Shown: positions 23,451 through 31,916 of the stretch, one piece after another
Layout of the letters: every line of letters starts with the position of its first letter
Position numbering within the stretch: position 1 is the first letter of the stretch
Origin: WLNJ01 sp037131165
GTDB taxonomy: Bacteria; Actinomycetota; Thermoleophilia; Solirubrobacterales; Solirubrobacteraceae
Direction: 5' to 3'
Assembly: GCA_037131165.1 (NCBI GenBank)
Contig: JBAXRO010000002.1
Location: forward strand, 1 to 64,000
DNA: 64,000 nt
The notes under the pieces: generated by a model
The model's input: the letters and a program-made list of their open reading frames with translations, nothing else
Told to the model about the DNA's origin: nothing
Databases searched by the model: none
Translations under genes and position numbers: made by a program

Positions 23451-26243
23451 TCAACCGCAGCCGGTGTTGTTGCCGCAGGACGGGCAGGTGTAGCAGGAGC
23501 CGGTCCGCTGCATCATGCCTCCGCACTGCTGGCAGGCCGGTCCGAGCTCGAGGCCGACGAGCTTCGCCGGCTGAACCGGCGGGGTGTCGGTCATCGCCGA
23601 AGCAGCAGCAACCGCGGCACCGCCATTGCCGCTGCCGTTGGTCGGCCCGGCGGTGTCGGAGACGATCGAGGTAGCTGCCTCTTCGGCCGTCTTCTTCGCC
23701 CGGACGTCGGCGGTCATGATGCCGAGCTCCTCCTGCGTCTCCGCATCGAGGAAGCGTGATGCGAGCCAACGCATGATGTAGTCGGGCATCGACTTGGCGA
23801 ACGGGATCTCCGGGTTCTGGGTGATCCCTTCCGGCTCGAACCGCATGTAAGAGAACTTCCGCACGAGGGTCTCGAGCGGGACGCCGTACTGGAGGCCGAC
23901 CGAGATCGAAGTCGCGAAGGCGTTCATCATGCCTCGCAGGGTCGATCCCTCCTTGCCGATGTCGGTGAGGAAGATCTCGCCCACCGAACCGTCCTCGTAC
24001 ATTCCAGCGGTGATGTAGCCCTCATGGCCGCCGATCGAGAACTTGTGGGTGATCGACTGGCGCTCCTGCGGCATCCGCCTGCGACGCGGCCCGACGACCT
24101 CGGCGACCATCTCGGCCTTCTGGTCGGCCTCGTCCTGGGCGTCGGTGCGCAGGGCCTGGGCCGTCTTCGAACCGTCGCGGTAGATCGCGAGCGCCTTGAC
24201 CCCGAGGCGCCATGCCTCGGTGTAGGCGTCGGCGATGTCCTCGACCGTGGCGGTGTGCGGGAGGTTGACTGTCTTCGAGATGGCTCCCGAGATGAACGGC
24301 TGGACCGCACCCATCATCTTGATGTGGCCGAGGTGGCTGATCGCCCTCTCGCCCACCGCCACATCGAACACCTCGAGGTCCTCGTCCTTGAGGTGCGGCG
24401 CACCGACGATCGTGCCGTTGGCGTTGATGTGCGCCTCGATCTCGGCGATCTGGCTGCCCTCGTAGCCAAGGGTCTCGAGCGCCAGCGGCACTGTGCGGTT
24501 CACGATCGTCATCTGCCCTCCGCCGACGAGCTCCTTGAACTTCACGAGCGAGAAGTCGGGCTCGACTCCGGTCGTGTCGCAGTCCATCAGGAAGGAGATC
24601 GTGCCCGTAGGTGCGAGCACCGTGGCCTGGGCGTTGCGGTAGCCGTACTCGTCGCCGATCTCGACAGCGTCCTCCCATGACTGCTGGGCGGCGGTCAGGA
24701 GCGCCTCGTCGGTCGTGTTCTCGACGTCGATTTCGAACGCAGCGTCACGGTGCATCCGCATCACCGAATTGTGGGCCTCGGCGTTCTCCGGGTATGCCTC
24801 GTAAGGGCCGACGGCAGCGGCGATCCGAGCCGAGGCGCGGTAGGCCCGACCGGTCATCAGTGAAGTGATGGCGGCAGCGGTAGCGCGGCCCTCATCGGAG
24901 TCGTAGGGCATCCCGTTTGCCATCAGGAATGCGCCGAGGTTGGCGTAGCCAAGACCGAGCTGGCGGAACCGGTTCGCGTTGACGCCGATTCCCTCAGTCG
25001 GGTACGACGATGCCCCGACGACGATCTCCTGCGCGAGGAAGACCACGTCCACGACGTGCTCGAAGGCGGCGACGTCGAAGGACCCGTCCTCGCGGCGGAA
25101 CTTCATCAGGTTGATCGAAGCCAAGTTGCAGGCCGAATCGTCGACGTGCATGTACTCCGAGCAGGGGTTGGAAGCGTTGATCCGACCCGAGTTCGGGCAG
25201 GTGTGCCAGGCGTTGATCGTCGTGTCGTACTGGACGCCCGGGTCGGCGCACCGCCAAGCGGCCTCGGCGATGTCGCGCATCAGGTCACGGGCGGCGATCG
25301 GCTCGCCGACCGGCCTGCCGGTCTTGCGGGCGATCAGGTTCCAATCCTCACCGTTCTCGACGGCCTGCATGAAGTCGTCGGTGACGCGGACCGAGTTGTT
25401 GGCGTTCTGGTACTGAATCGAGGTGAATCCGTCGCCGTCGATCGACATGTCGAAGCCGGCACGGGCCAGGGCCTCGGCCTTGTCCTCTTCCTTCGCCTTG
25501 CACCAGATGAACTCGCGGATGTCCGGATGGTCGACGTCGAGGACGACCATCTTGGCCGCGCGACGAGTCTTACCACCGGACTTGATCGTGCCTGCCCACG
25601 AGTCCGCTCCGCGCATGAACGAGACGGGACCGGATGCCGTCCCGCCCTTGGCAAGCGGCTCCATCGAACCACGGATGTTCGAGAGGTTGATGCCTGAACC
25701 GGAACCGCCGCGGAAGATCGTGCCCTCCTTGGTGTTCCAAGCGAGGATCGACTCCATCGTGTCCTCGACGGAGAGGATGAAGCAGGCCGAGCACTGCGGC
25801 TTCTCCTCGAAACCGACGTTGAACCAGACCGGCGAGTTGAAGGCGACAAGCTGGTGGAGCAGGACGTAAGTGAGCTCGTCCTCGAAGGCTTGTGCGTCCT
25901 CCTCGGTGGCGAAGTAGCCGCGGGTGCGACCCCAACCGGCGATCGTTCCGGAGACGCGGCCGATCATCTGCTTGACCGAACGCTCGCGCTCGGGCGAATC
26001 GAGCTGGCCGCGGAAGTACTTCTGGGCGACGATGTTGGTGGCGTTCTGCGACCAGGTGGCGGGGAACTCAACGTCGCGCTGCTCGAAGGAGACGCTGCCG
26101 CCGTGGCCGATCACCGCGTCGCGGATCTCCCATTCGACAGTGTCGAAAGGATTCGCTCCGGACTCGGTGAATACCCTCGTGATCCCAAGGGCTCCGTCCT
26201 CGACTGTGATCTCTGCCGTGGTGTGCTCAGCTGCCTTTGCCAT
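23451..26243 (-). CDS. nrdJ: adenosylcobalamin-dependent (class II) ribonucleotide reductase
   Basis: A 930-residue class II ribonucleotide reductase that makes deoxyribonucleotides without oxygen, using B12 to generate a thiyl radical. Visible landmarks: QCSACFIL and NPCSEYMHVDDSACNLASINL (active-site cysteines and substrate loop), a central barrel, and a C-terminal domain ending in a zinc-ribbon-like CPSCGNNTGCG with CQQCGG upstream. The size matches actinobacterial NrdJ and there is no intein. The RBS AAGGAGAG precedes the ATG. The 236-base upstream gap has no recognisable cobalamin riboswitch or NrdR box, although this is by eye. Confidence 0.96.
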   Translation of the reverse strand: MAKAAEHTTAEITVEDGALGITRVFTESGANPFDTVEWEIRDAVIGHGGSVSFEQRDVEFPATWSQNATNIVAQKYFRGQLDSPERERSVKQMIGRVSGTIAGWGRTRGYFATEEDAQAFEDELTYVLLHQLVAFNSPVWFNVGFEEKPQCSACFILSVEDTMESILAWNTKEGTIFRGGSGSGINLSNIRGSMEPLAKGGTASGPVSFMRGADSWAGTIKSGGKTRRAAKMVVLDVDHPDIREFIWCKAKEEDKAEALARAGFDMSIDGDGFTSIQYQNANNSVRVTDDFMQAVENGEDWNLIARKTGRPVGEPIAARDLMRDIAEAAWRCADPGVQYDTTINAWHTCPNSGRINASNPCSEYMHVDDSACNLASINLMKFRREDGSFDVAAFEHVVDVVFLAQEIVVGASSYPTEGIGVNANRFRQLGLGYANLGAFLMANGMPYDSDEGRATAAAITSLMTGRAYRASARIAAAVGPYEAYPENAEAHNSVMRMHRDAAFEIDVENTTDEALLTAAQQSWEDAVEIGDEYGYRNAQATVLAPTGTISFLMDCDTTGVEPDFSLVKFKELVGGGQMTIVNRTVPLALETLGYEGSQIAEIEAHINANGTIVGAPHLKDEDLEVFDVAVGERAISHLGHIKMMGAVQPFISGAISKTVNLPHTATVEDIADAYTEAWRLGVKALAIYRDGSKTAQALRTDAQDEADQKAEMVAEVVGPRRRRMPQERQSITHKFSIGGHEGYITAGMYEDGSVGEIFLTDIGKEGSTLRGMMNAFATSISVGLQYGVPLETLVRKFSYMRFEPEGITQNPEIPFAKSMPDYIMRWLASRFLDAETQEELGIMTADVRAKKTAEEAATSIVSDTAGPTNGSGNGGAAVAAASAMTDTPPVQPAKLVGLELGPACQQCGGMMQRTGSCYTCPSCGNNTGCG

Positions 26244-26479
26244 TTGCTCTCTCCTTCTTCCTTGCCTTCTTCGATTGCTTCCCCGGACGACCGGTTGGGG
26301 CGTAGCCGGCCTGTATGCGAGGGTCGGGCAGTGTCTACCTTGGCTCGGACGGAACGCAACCTCCGTTGCAGCAATCAGCGGGAATCGGCCGTAACCACTG
26401 TAGGACGAGGACCCTGCAACCTGCCTGATTTCAGCGGCTTGTGGCCTCTCGCTGCCGTTGCCCCTAAGCTCGTCACCCG

Positions 26480-27469
26480 ATGAACATTCTCGTCACAGGC
26501 GGAGCGGGCTACGTCGGATCGGTGAGCGCCCGGGTGCTGATGGCAGCCGGCCACCGGGTGACGGTGCTCGACGACCTCTCCCGGGGCCACCGCGAGGCGA
26601 TCCCCGAGGGGGCCGACTTCATCGAGTGCGACCTGCTCGACCCGGCCTCGCTCGACCGAGCCCTGGCCGAAGGGCGCTTCGACTGCGTCCTCCACTGCGC
26701 GGCCCTCGCTCTGGTCGGCGAATCGGTGACGAACCCCGAGCGCTATTGGCGCACGAACATCACCGGCTCACTGAACCTGCTCGACTCGATGCGCTCGGCC
26801 GGGATCGGGACCCTCGTTTTCTCCTCGACCTGCGCAACCTACGGCGAGCCTGAGGTCGTGCCGATCGCGGAGGACTGCCCCACGCGCCCGGTCAATCCCT
26901 ACGGCGAGAGCAAGCTCGCGGTCGACAGAATGATCACGGCAGAAGCGGCAGCGCACGGCCTCGCTGCGATCTCGCTGCGCTACTTCAACGTCGCCGGGGC
27001 GAGCGGCCCGTGCGGCGAGGACCACGAGCCCGAGACGCACCTGATCCCCAACGTCCTGCGCGCCGCTCAGGGGAAGCTCGAGCATGTCAACGTGTTCGGG
27101 ACCGACTACCCGACCCCGGACGGCACCGCGATCCGCGACTACATCCACGTCGAGGACCTCGCTGACGCCCACATGCTTGCCCTCGAGCAGGCGCGACCGG
27201 GCGAGCACCGGATCTTCAACATCGGCAACGGCAACGGATTCAGCGTCCTCGAAGTGATTGAGGCTGCGAAGCGGGTCACTGGGCTCGAGATCAAGGTCGT
27301 CGAGGCGCCAAGGCGCGAGGGCGACCCGCCGATGCTCGTCGCGGCGTCACAGAGAATCAGGGCCGAGCTCGGCTGGGAGGCCAAGCGCCCCGACCTCGAC
27401 TCGATGATCGCCGATGCGTGGGGCTTCGCTCAGGCGAGGCCCGACGGCTACGGGGCAGAGTCGGTCTGA
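26480..27469 (+). CDS. galE: UDP-glucose 4-epimerase
   Basis: A 329-residue short-chain epimerase. It has the NAD motif TGGAGYVGS, the YGESK (Tyr-x3-Lys) catalytic pair, and family phrases such as SSTCATYGEPEVVPI, RYFNVAGASGPCGEDH and TPDGTAIRDYIHVEDLA. It interconverts UDP-glucose and UDP-galactose using bound NAD and supplies UDP-galactose for surface glycans. A -10-like TAAGCT lies 9 nt before the ATG, with no Shine-Dalgarno. The end overlaps the convergent tmk gene by 22 bases. Confidence 0.94.
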   Translation: MNILVTGGAGYVGSVSARVLMAAGHRVTVLDDLSRGHREAIPEGADFIECDLLDPASLDRALAEGRFDCVLHCAALALVGESVTNPERYWRTNITGSLNLLDSMRSAGIGTLVFSSTCATYGEPEVVPIAEDCPTRPVNPYGESKLAVDRMITAEAAAHGLAAISLRYFNVAGASGPCGEDHEPETHLIPNVLRAAQGKLEHVNVFGTDYPTPDGTAIRDYIHVEDLADAHMLALEQARPGEHRIFNIGNGNGFSVLEVIEAAKRVTGLEIKVVEAPRREGDPPMLVAASQRIRAELGWEAKRPDLDSMIADAWGFAQARPDGYGAESV

Positions 27470-28086
27470 GCGATCAGATCGGCCACCGCGTCGGCGGCGG
27501 CCAGCAGCAGTTCGCCCGGGGGCAGGCTCGCGTCGAGCACCCTGAACCGTTCAGGCTCGGCCTCCGCGAAGCGTGAGTAGGCGGCCGCGATCTCGGTGAA
27601 GAAGGAGTCGTCCTCGGCCTCGAGCCGGTCGGGGGCCTCCCCCCTCGAGTAAGCCCGTTGCCTGGCTGCGGCAGGGTCGATCGCGAGCAGCAGGGTGCGA
27701 TCGGGGACCAGGCCACCGGTGGCGAAGCGGTTGATCGCGGCAACGTCCTCGACCCCGAGTCCGCGGGCAACGCCTTGGTAGGCGAGCGAGGAGTCGACGT
27801 AGCGGTCGAGCAGCACCCACGAGCCGGAGTACATAAGCGGGGTGACTTCCTGCTCGATCAGCTCCGCTCTGGCGGCGGCGTAGAGCAGTGCTTCGGCCCG
27901 CCCGCCGATCGTCATCTCGGGATCCTTGAGCAGATCGCGGATCCTCTCGGAGAGGACGACACCGCCAGGCTCGCGCAGGAGCCGGGCATCCACCCCGTGC
28001 CGCTCGGCGAGGAGTTCGACGAGTGAAACGGCGAGGGTCGTCTTGCCGGCCCCGTCGATCCCCTCGACGGTTATCAGTCTCCCCAT
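27448..28086 (-). CDS. tmk: thymidylate kinase
   Basis: A 212-residue dTMP kinase that phosphorylates dTMP to dTDP. P-loop GIDGAGKTT at the N-terminus, LLREPGG (Arg-Glu-Pro-Gly motif of TMPK), the DRYVDSSLAYQG motif binding dTMP, and a LID region with SRGEAPDRLEAED. Start at ATG 28086; a longer version adds two residues. Its promoter may be TAGGGT at 28100-28105 on this strand. It is convergent and overlapping with galE by 22 bases and divergent from holB with only 54 bases between them. Confidence 0.94.
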   Translation of the reverse strand: MGRLITVEGIDGAGKTTLAVSLVELLAERHGVDARLLREPGGVVLSERIRDLLKDPEMTIGGRAEALLYAAARAELIEQEVTPLMYSGSWVLLDRYVDSSLAYQGVARGLGVEDVAAINRFATGGLVPDRTLLLAIDPAAARQRAYSRGEAPDRLEAEDDSFFTEIAAAYSRFAEAEPERFRVLDASLPPGELLLAAADAVADLIAQTDSAP

Positions 28087-28140
28087 TGGCACGAGTCCGA
28101 CCCTACCCGCCCGGGTCGCCGCCTATTCTCCTGCGGCGCA

Positions 28141-29247
28141 ATGGACGTGCTCGCCAAACACGCTCAGGCCAACGCGGTGTTCGCGCCTGTGCTCGAAGGC
28201 CGGGTCGCCGCATCCCACGCTTACCTGCTGCACGGCCCGGCAGGAAGCGGGCGCTCGGAGGTCGCAGCGCTGGTCGCGACCGCCTTGCTGGCCGAAGGGT
28301 CGGCCAGAGACGACACCGCGAGCCGGGTCGAGGCCCGGTCCCACCCGGACCTCACCTGGATCACCCCGGCCGGCGCGAACGGCGAGGTACTGGTGGACGA
28401 CATCCGTGACCGGGTGGTGGCTGCGGTCCCGATGACCCCGTTCGAAGCGAGGCGCCGGGTGTTCGTGATCGAGGGGGCCGACCGGATGAACGAATCGGCC
28501 GCCAATGCCTTCCTCAAGACGCTGGAGGAGCCGCCGGCCTTCGCGCACCTGATCCTGATCGCCGATTCTCTCGACTCCGTCATGCCGACGCTGGTGTCGC
28601 GCTGCCAGACGGTGAGGTTCGACCCGGCCGGCACGGCCGAGCTGGCAGCGATGCTGGAACGTGAGGGCGTCCCCACCGCGCTCGCACTCGAATGCGCAGA
28701 GCTTGCCGACGGTGACGGAGCCAGGGCCAAGATGCTCGCCGAGGACAGCGGCGGGACGCTCAGGCGCGGCGGCGAGGAACTGGCGCGCGCAGCCCTGACG
28801 GGCAGTTCAGCCACTGCGAGGCCATGGGTCGAGCTGATTGCATCCGCCGCGGAGTTGGGAAAAGCCGCAGGCGAGGAAGTGCGAAGGGAGTCCGAGGAGC
28901 GGCTCGAGACGGCGGCGCGCAGCGAACGCTCGCGGATCGAACGCGATGCCGAGGAGCAGGGCAAGCGGGCTCAGCGCAGGGCCGAGAGCGCAGCGGTGGA
29001 CCTCGCCCTGTTCATCGCCGAGTCGTGGCTGCGCGACCTCCACAGGTCCAGCCTCGGTGCCGGTGACCTGATCGCCAACGACCGGCGTCGAGCCGAGGTG
29101 ACTGAGCTTTCGCGCTCGACGGCACCGTCGCGGGTAAGGTTTGCGATCGACATGATCGGTCGGACCCGCCGGGCACTCCGGTTGAACGTAACCCGGGAGC
29201 TCGCGCTCGAGTCCCTCGCCCACCGCCTCGACGGCGTACTTCGATGA
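28141..29247 (+). CDS. holB: DNA polymerase III delta' subunit
   Basis: A 368-residue clamp-loader subunit. It has a P-loop-like GPAGSGRSE, where the usual Lys is Arg, as tolerated in delta' because it does not hydrolyse ATP, and the highly conserved ADRMNESAANAFLKTLEEPP. The four Cys zinc ligands usual in delta' N-terminal domains are absent here. It helps load the sliding clamp at primed DNA. A -10 TATTCT is 11 nt before the ATG. The stop overlaps uppP start (ATGA), giving a holB-uppP unit. Confidence 0.88.
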   Translation: MDVLAKHAQANAVFAPVLEGRVAASHAYLLHGPAGSGRSEVAALVATALLAEGSARDDTASRVEARSHPDLTWITPAGANGEVLVDDIRDRVVAAVPMTPFEARRRVFVIEGADRMNESAANAFLKTLEEPPAFAHLILIADSLDSVMPTLVSRCQTVRFDPAGTAELAAMLEREGVPTALALECAELADGDGARAKMLAEDSGGTLRRGGEELARAALTGSSATARPWVELIASAAELGKAAGEEVRRESEERLETAARSERSRIERDAEEQGKRAQRRAESAAVDLALFIAESWLRDLHRSSLGAGDLIANDRRRAEVTELSRSTAPSRVRFAIDMIGRTRRALRLNVTRELALESLAHRLDGVLR

Positions 29248-30095
29248 ACCTCCTCGCGGCGTCCGGAGCGGCGGACATGAACGCGCTCGAGGCGATCGTC
29301 CTCGGGATCGTCCAGGGCCTGACGGAGTTCCTCCCGATCTCCTCGACCGCCCACGTGAGGATCGTGCCCGCCCTGTTCGGCTGGGGCGATCCCGGAGCCG
29401 CCTTCACTGCGGTGATCCAGCTCGGCACGATGGCGGCGGTCGTCATCTACTTCAGGGCCGACCTTTGGCGCATCTTCACGACCTGGCTGCGGTCGCTGCC
29501 GAACGCGGAACTGCGCTCGAGCCACGACGCGAAGATGGGCTGGTACATCCTGCTGGGCACCCTGCCGGTCGGGATCTTCGGCTTCATCTTCAAGGACCAG
29601 ATCGAGACCGCCGCGAGGTCGCTGTGGGTGATCGGCACCGTGATGATCCTGTTCTCTCTGGTGATGGCCTCGGCCGACCAGACGGCGAAGCGGACCCGAG
29701 CGGTCGAGGACCTCGACCGCAAGGATGCAGCGATTATCGGCCTCTGGCAGGCGCTTGCGCTGATCCCAGGGGTCTCGCGCTCGGGAGCGACGATCAGCGC
29801 CGGCCTTTTCCGCGGCCTCGACGAGGTCGCCGCAGCCCGATACTCGTTCCTGCTGAGCGTGCCTGCGGTCGTGGCAAGCGGTCTGTTCGAGCTGAGGAAG
29901 ATCGGCGAGGCTGGGGTTCACCCAAGCTTCGCGATGACCGCGATCGCGGCACTGTTTGCCTTCATCTCGGGATACGCAGCGATCGCGTTCCTGCTGCGCT
30001 GGCTGACGACCCACAACCTGCGGCCGTTCGTCGTCTACCGGATCGTCGTCGGGGCCGGGATCCTGATCCTGACCGGCTTCGGCGTCATTTCCTGA
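29244..30095 (+). CDS. uppP: undecaprenyl-diphosphatase
   Basis: A 283-residue membrane phosphatase of the BacA/UppP family. It carries the signature GLTEFLPISSTAH near residue 28 and PGVSRSGATI near residue 175, with about eight helices. It removes a phosphate from undecaprenyl diphosphate to recycle the lipid carrier used for peptidoglycan and polysaccharide, including the glycan that would be started by the transferase at 11470-13011. The ATG overlaps the holB stop; an internal ATG at 29277 is an alternative start. Confidence 0.94.
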   Translation: MNLLAASGAADMNALEAIVLGIVQGLTEFLPISSTAHVRIVPALFGWGDPGAAFTAVIQLGTMAAVVIYFRADLWRIFTTWLRSLPNAELRSSHDAKMGWYILLGTLPVGIFGFIFKDQIETAARSLWVIGTVMILFSLVMASADQTAKRTRAVEDLDRKDAAIIGLWQALALIPGVSRSGATISAGLFRGLDEVAAARYSFLLSVPAVVASGLFELRKIGEAGVHPSFAMTAIAALFAFISGYAAIAFLLRWLTTHNLRPFVVYRIVVGAGILILTGFGVIS

Positions 30096-30104
30096 GCGAC
30101 CGGC

Positions 30105-30983
30105 TCAGCGAAGGTCAATGGGCCCGAGGTCGACCTCGAGGCCCCACGTCTCGAACCCCCTGAAGCCACCGAACTGCTTGTGGTCGGGACCGTGGAAGTC
30201 GGTCGAACCGGTAGTCATCAGGCCGAGCTCGCGCGCAAGCGAGTGGAGCTGCTCGGTCTCCGAGCGGCTGTGGGTGACGTAGAAGCATTCGATCCCGTCG
30301 AGCCCGTCGGCGGCGAATCGCCTGACTGCATCGTCGACCGCCTCGACCCCGTATTCGCCGGCCGGGAAGAACGGGTGGGCGTAGACGGCCACGCCGCCTG
30401 CGTCATGGACCCAGCCGATCGCCTCGGCGACCGTCGGGTGGTGCCTCGAGACGAAGGCCTCCTTGCCGCGGCTGATCAGCGCCTCGATCACGTCGCCCGT
30501 GCTCTCGAAACCCCGTTCCGCGATCCGCTCGGCATTTTCGGGGTCGCGCAGCAGGGCCTCTGCGAGGTGCGGGCGGCCGAGCGTCCCTCCCTCAGCTTCG
30601 AGCAGTCGGAGATATTCAAGGTCGATGCTCCAGCCCGCCCGCTCGAGCTCCTCGGCCATCAGGTGACTGCGGCGGACCCTCTCCGCTCGGGCCTCGGCGA
30701 GGCGGGCCAGCAGCTCGGGGTCGCTGTGGTCGACGAGATAGCCGACGAGGTGAATGTCGTCGTGGTCGTCGTCGACTGCGGTGATCTCGACTGCGGGCAC
30801 GATGGCGATGCCGTGCTCGGCACCGGCCTCGAGCGCCTCGGCGACGCCATCGAGGTTGTCGTGGTCGGAGAGGGCGAGCAACTCAACTCCCGCCGCGGCG
30901 GCACGGGCTACGACTTCGCGCGGGCGGAGCTCGCCGTCGCTGAAGACGGAGTGCGACTGAAGGTCGAAGGTCGGCCTCTCCAC
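30105..30983 (-). CDS. PHP-domain phosphoesterase
   Basis: A 292-residue PHP-domain metal-dependent phosphoesterase. The domain is recognised by DLQSHSVFSDGEL, ALSDHDNLDG, AVYAHPFFPAGEYG and GSTDFHGPDHK, which supply the His and Asp ligands for a trinuclear metal site. Close relatives (YciV/RNase AM-like) remove 5' nucleotides from short RNAs or hydrolyse phosphate esters. The GTG at 30983 is fixed by the -10 box TACCAT seven bases upstream, giving an ordinary domain start. It is divergent from the IMPase gene with 60 bases between. Confidence 0.9.
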   Translation of the reverse strand: MERPTFDLQSHSVFSDGELRPREVVARAAAAGVELLALSDHDNLDGVAEALEAGAEHGIAIVPAVEITAVDDDHDDIHLVGYLVDHSDPELLARLAEARAERVRRSHLMAEELERAGWSIDLEYLRLLEAEGGTLGRPHLAEALLRDPENAERIAERGFESTGDVIEALISRGKEAFVSRHHPTVAEAIGWVHDAGGVAVYAHPFFPAGEYGVEAVDDAVRRFAADGLDGIECFYVTHSRSETEQLHSLARELGLMTTGSTDFHGPDHKQFGGFRGFETWGLEVDLGPIDLR

Positions 30984-30990
30984 CAGTGCG

Positions 30991-30996
30991 ATGGTA
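30991..30996 (-). promoter_or_regulatory. -10 element for leaderless PHP gene
   Basis: On the minus strand TACCAT is followed after 7 nt by GTG at 30983, the layout of a leaderless transcript. It decides the start of a gene whose open frame extends 60 codons further upstream. Confidence 0.55.
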
Positions 30997-31030
30997 CGGG
31001 TCCGGCGGACGGCCGGTCGGCGGCTGCCTC

Positions 31031-31036
31031 TACCCT
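31031..31036 (+). promoter_or_regulatory. -10 element for leaderless IMPase gene
   Basis: TACCCT is followed after 6 nt by the GTG at 31043. It forms a back-to-back pair with the PHP gene promoter 35 bases away. Confidence 0.55.
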
Positions 31037-31042
31037 GCGCCT

Positions 31043-31816
31043 GTGTCCGACCTGCCGGCAGACCTCGCACTGGCCCTGAGACTCGCCGACGCCGCCGACT
31101 CGGAGACCCTCCAGCGCTTCCAGGGGCGTGACCTGCGGGTCGAGACCAAGCCCGACAGGACACCGGTCACCGAGGCCGACCTGGCGGCCGAGGCAGCGAT
31201 GCTCGAGTTGCTGGCAAGCGAGCGCGCCGGCGATTCGATCCTGAGCGAGGAGGCCGGCGCCTCCGGCTCCGGTGAGCGCCAATGGGTACTCGACCCGGTC
31301 GACGGGACAAAGCAGTTCCTGCGCGGACTGCCGTCGTGGGCGACCCTGATCGCATTGAGGGAATCCGGGGAGACGATCGTCGCTGTCGTCTCGGCCCCGG
31401 CGCTGCGCCGCCGCTGGTGGGCTACCCGCGGGGGCGGCTCATTCGCCGATGGTGGCGACAGACTGAAGGTCAGCGCCGTGAGCGACTTGGCGGACTCCGT
31501 CCTGCTGCACGCCGAGCTGAGCGCGTGGCAGTCGGTCGGTGGTCCGGAGCCGCTGGTCGCGCTGGCCAGCGAGTGCTGGCAGAGCAGGGGCTACGGGGAC
31601 TTCTGGATCCACTGCCTCGTAGCCGAGGGGGCCGCGGAGATCGCAGCCGAGCCGGGTCCGAGCCTTTGGGACCTGGCCGCCCCGGCGCTGATCGTCGAGG
31701 AGGCCGGCGGGCGCTTCACGTCGCTGACGGGCGAGCCCGGCCCCGAGGGTGGCTCCGCCCTGTCGACCAACGGGCTGCTGCACGACGCCGCACTCGAGTC
31801 GTTGGCCAGACGCTAA
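31043..31816 (+). CDS. inositol monophosphatase-family (histidinol-phosphatase-like)
   Basis: A 257-residue IMPase-fold phosphatase. Metal-binding motifs are SEEAG and DPVDGTKQFLRG in the N-terminal half, and WDLAAPALIVEEAGG in the C-terminal half. Actinobacterial members of this subgroup often act as histidinol-phosphatase (HisN) or as inositol or fructose-1,6-bisphosphatase; the sequence does not separate these. No other histidine or inositol gene is near. GTG 31043 is supported by a leaderless promoter. The gene is followed by two strong hairpins before a convergent gene. Confidence 0.85.
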   Translation: MSDLPADLALALRLADAADSETLQRFQGRDLRVETKPDRTPVTEADLAAEAAMLELLASERAGDSILSEEAGASGSGERQWVLDPVDGTKQFLRGLPSWATLIALRESGETIVAVVSAPALRRRWWATRGGGSFADGGDRLKVSAVSDLADSVLLHAELSAWQSVGGPEPLVALASECWQSRGYGDFWIHCLVAEGAAEIAAEPGPSLWDLAAPALIVEEAGGRFTSLTGEPGPEGGSALSTNGLLHDAALESLARR

Positions 31817-31834
31817 AGGACCCCGGAACAAGTT

Positions 31835-31864
31835 GAGCCGGCCGACCTCGCGGTCGACCGGCTC
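31835..31864. terminator. hairpin 1 between convergent genes
   Basis: A 13-bp stem with one mismatch (GAGCCGGCCGACC / GGTCGACCGGCTC), loop TCGC. Followed by AAAAAGG on the plus strand, so a T-run lies 5' of it on the minus strand. It is probably the 3' end of the IMPase mRNA. Confidence 0.5.
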
Positions 31865-31879
31865 AAAAAGGAAGAAACC

Positions 31880-31905
31880 GTCCGCCGCGCTTTCGCGCGG
31901 CGGAC
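31880..31905 (-). terminator. hairpin 2, terminator of the beta-helix gene
   Basis: A perfect 11-bp stem (GTCCGCCGCGC / GCGCGGCGGAC) with a 4-nt loop. On the minus strand it is followed by GGTTTCTTCCTTTTT, a proper T-rich tail, 12 bases after the beta-helix stop codon. Confidence 0.7.
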
Positions 31906-31916
31906 TTTCAGGATCC

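Noticed and set aside
26244..26479. Cobalamin riboswitch or NrdR box upstream of the B12-dependent reductase
   Set aside because: No B12-box core, adenosylcobalamin riboswitch folding pattern or NrdR-type palindrome was visible by eye; only a Shine-Dalgarno site and the galE promoter are apparent. A covariance-model search would settle it.
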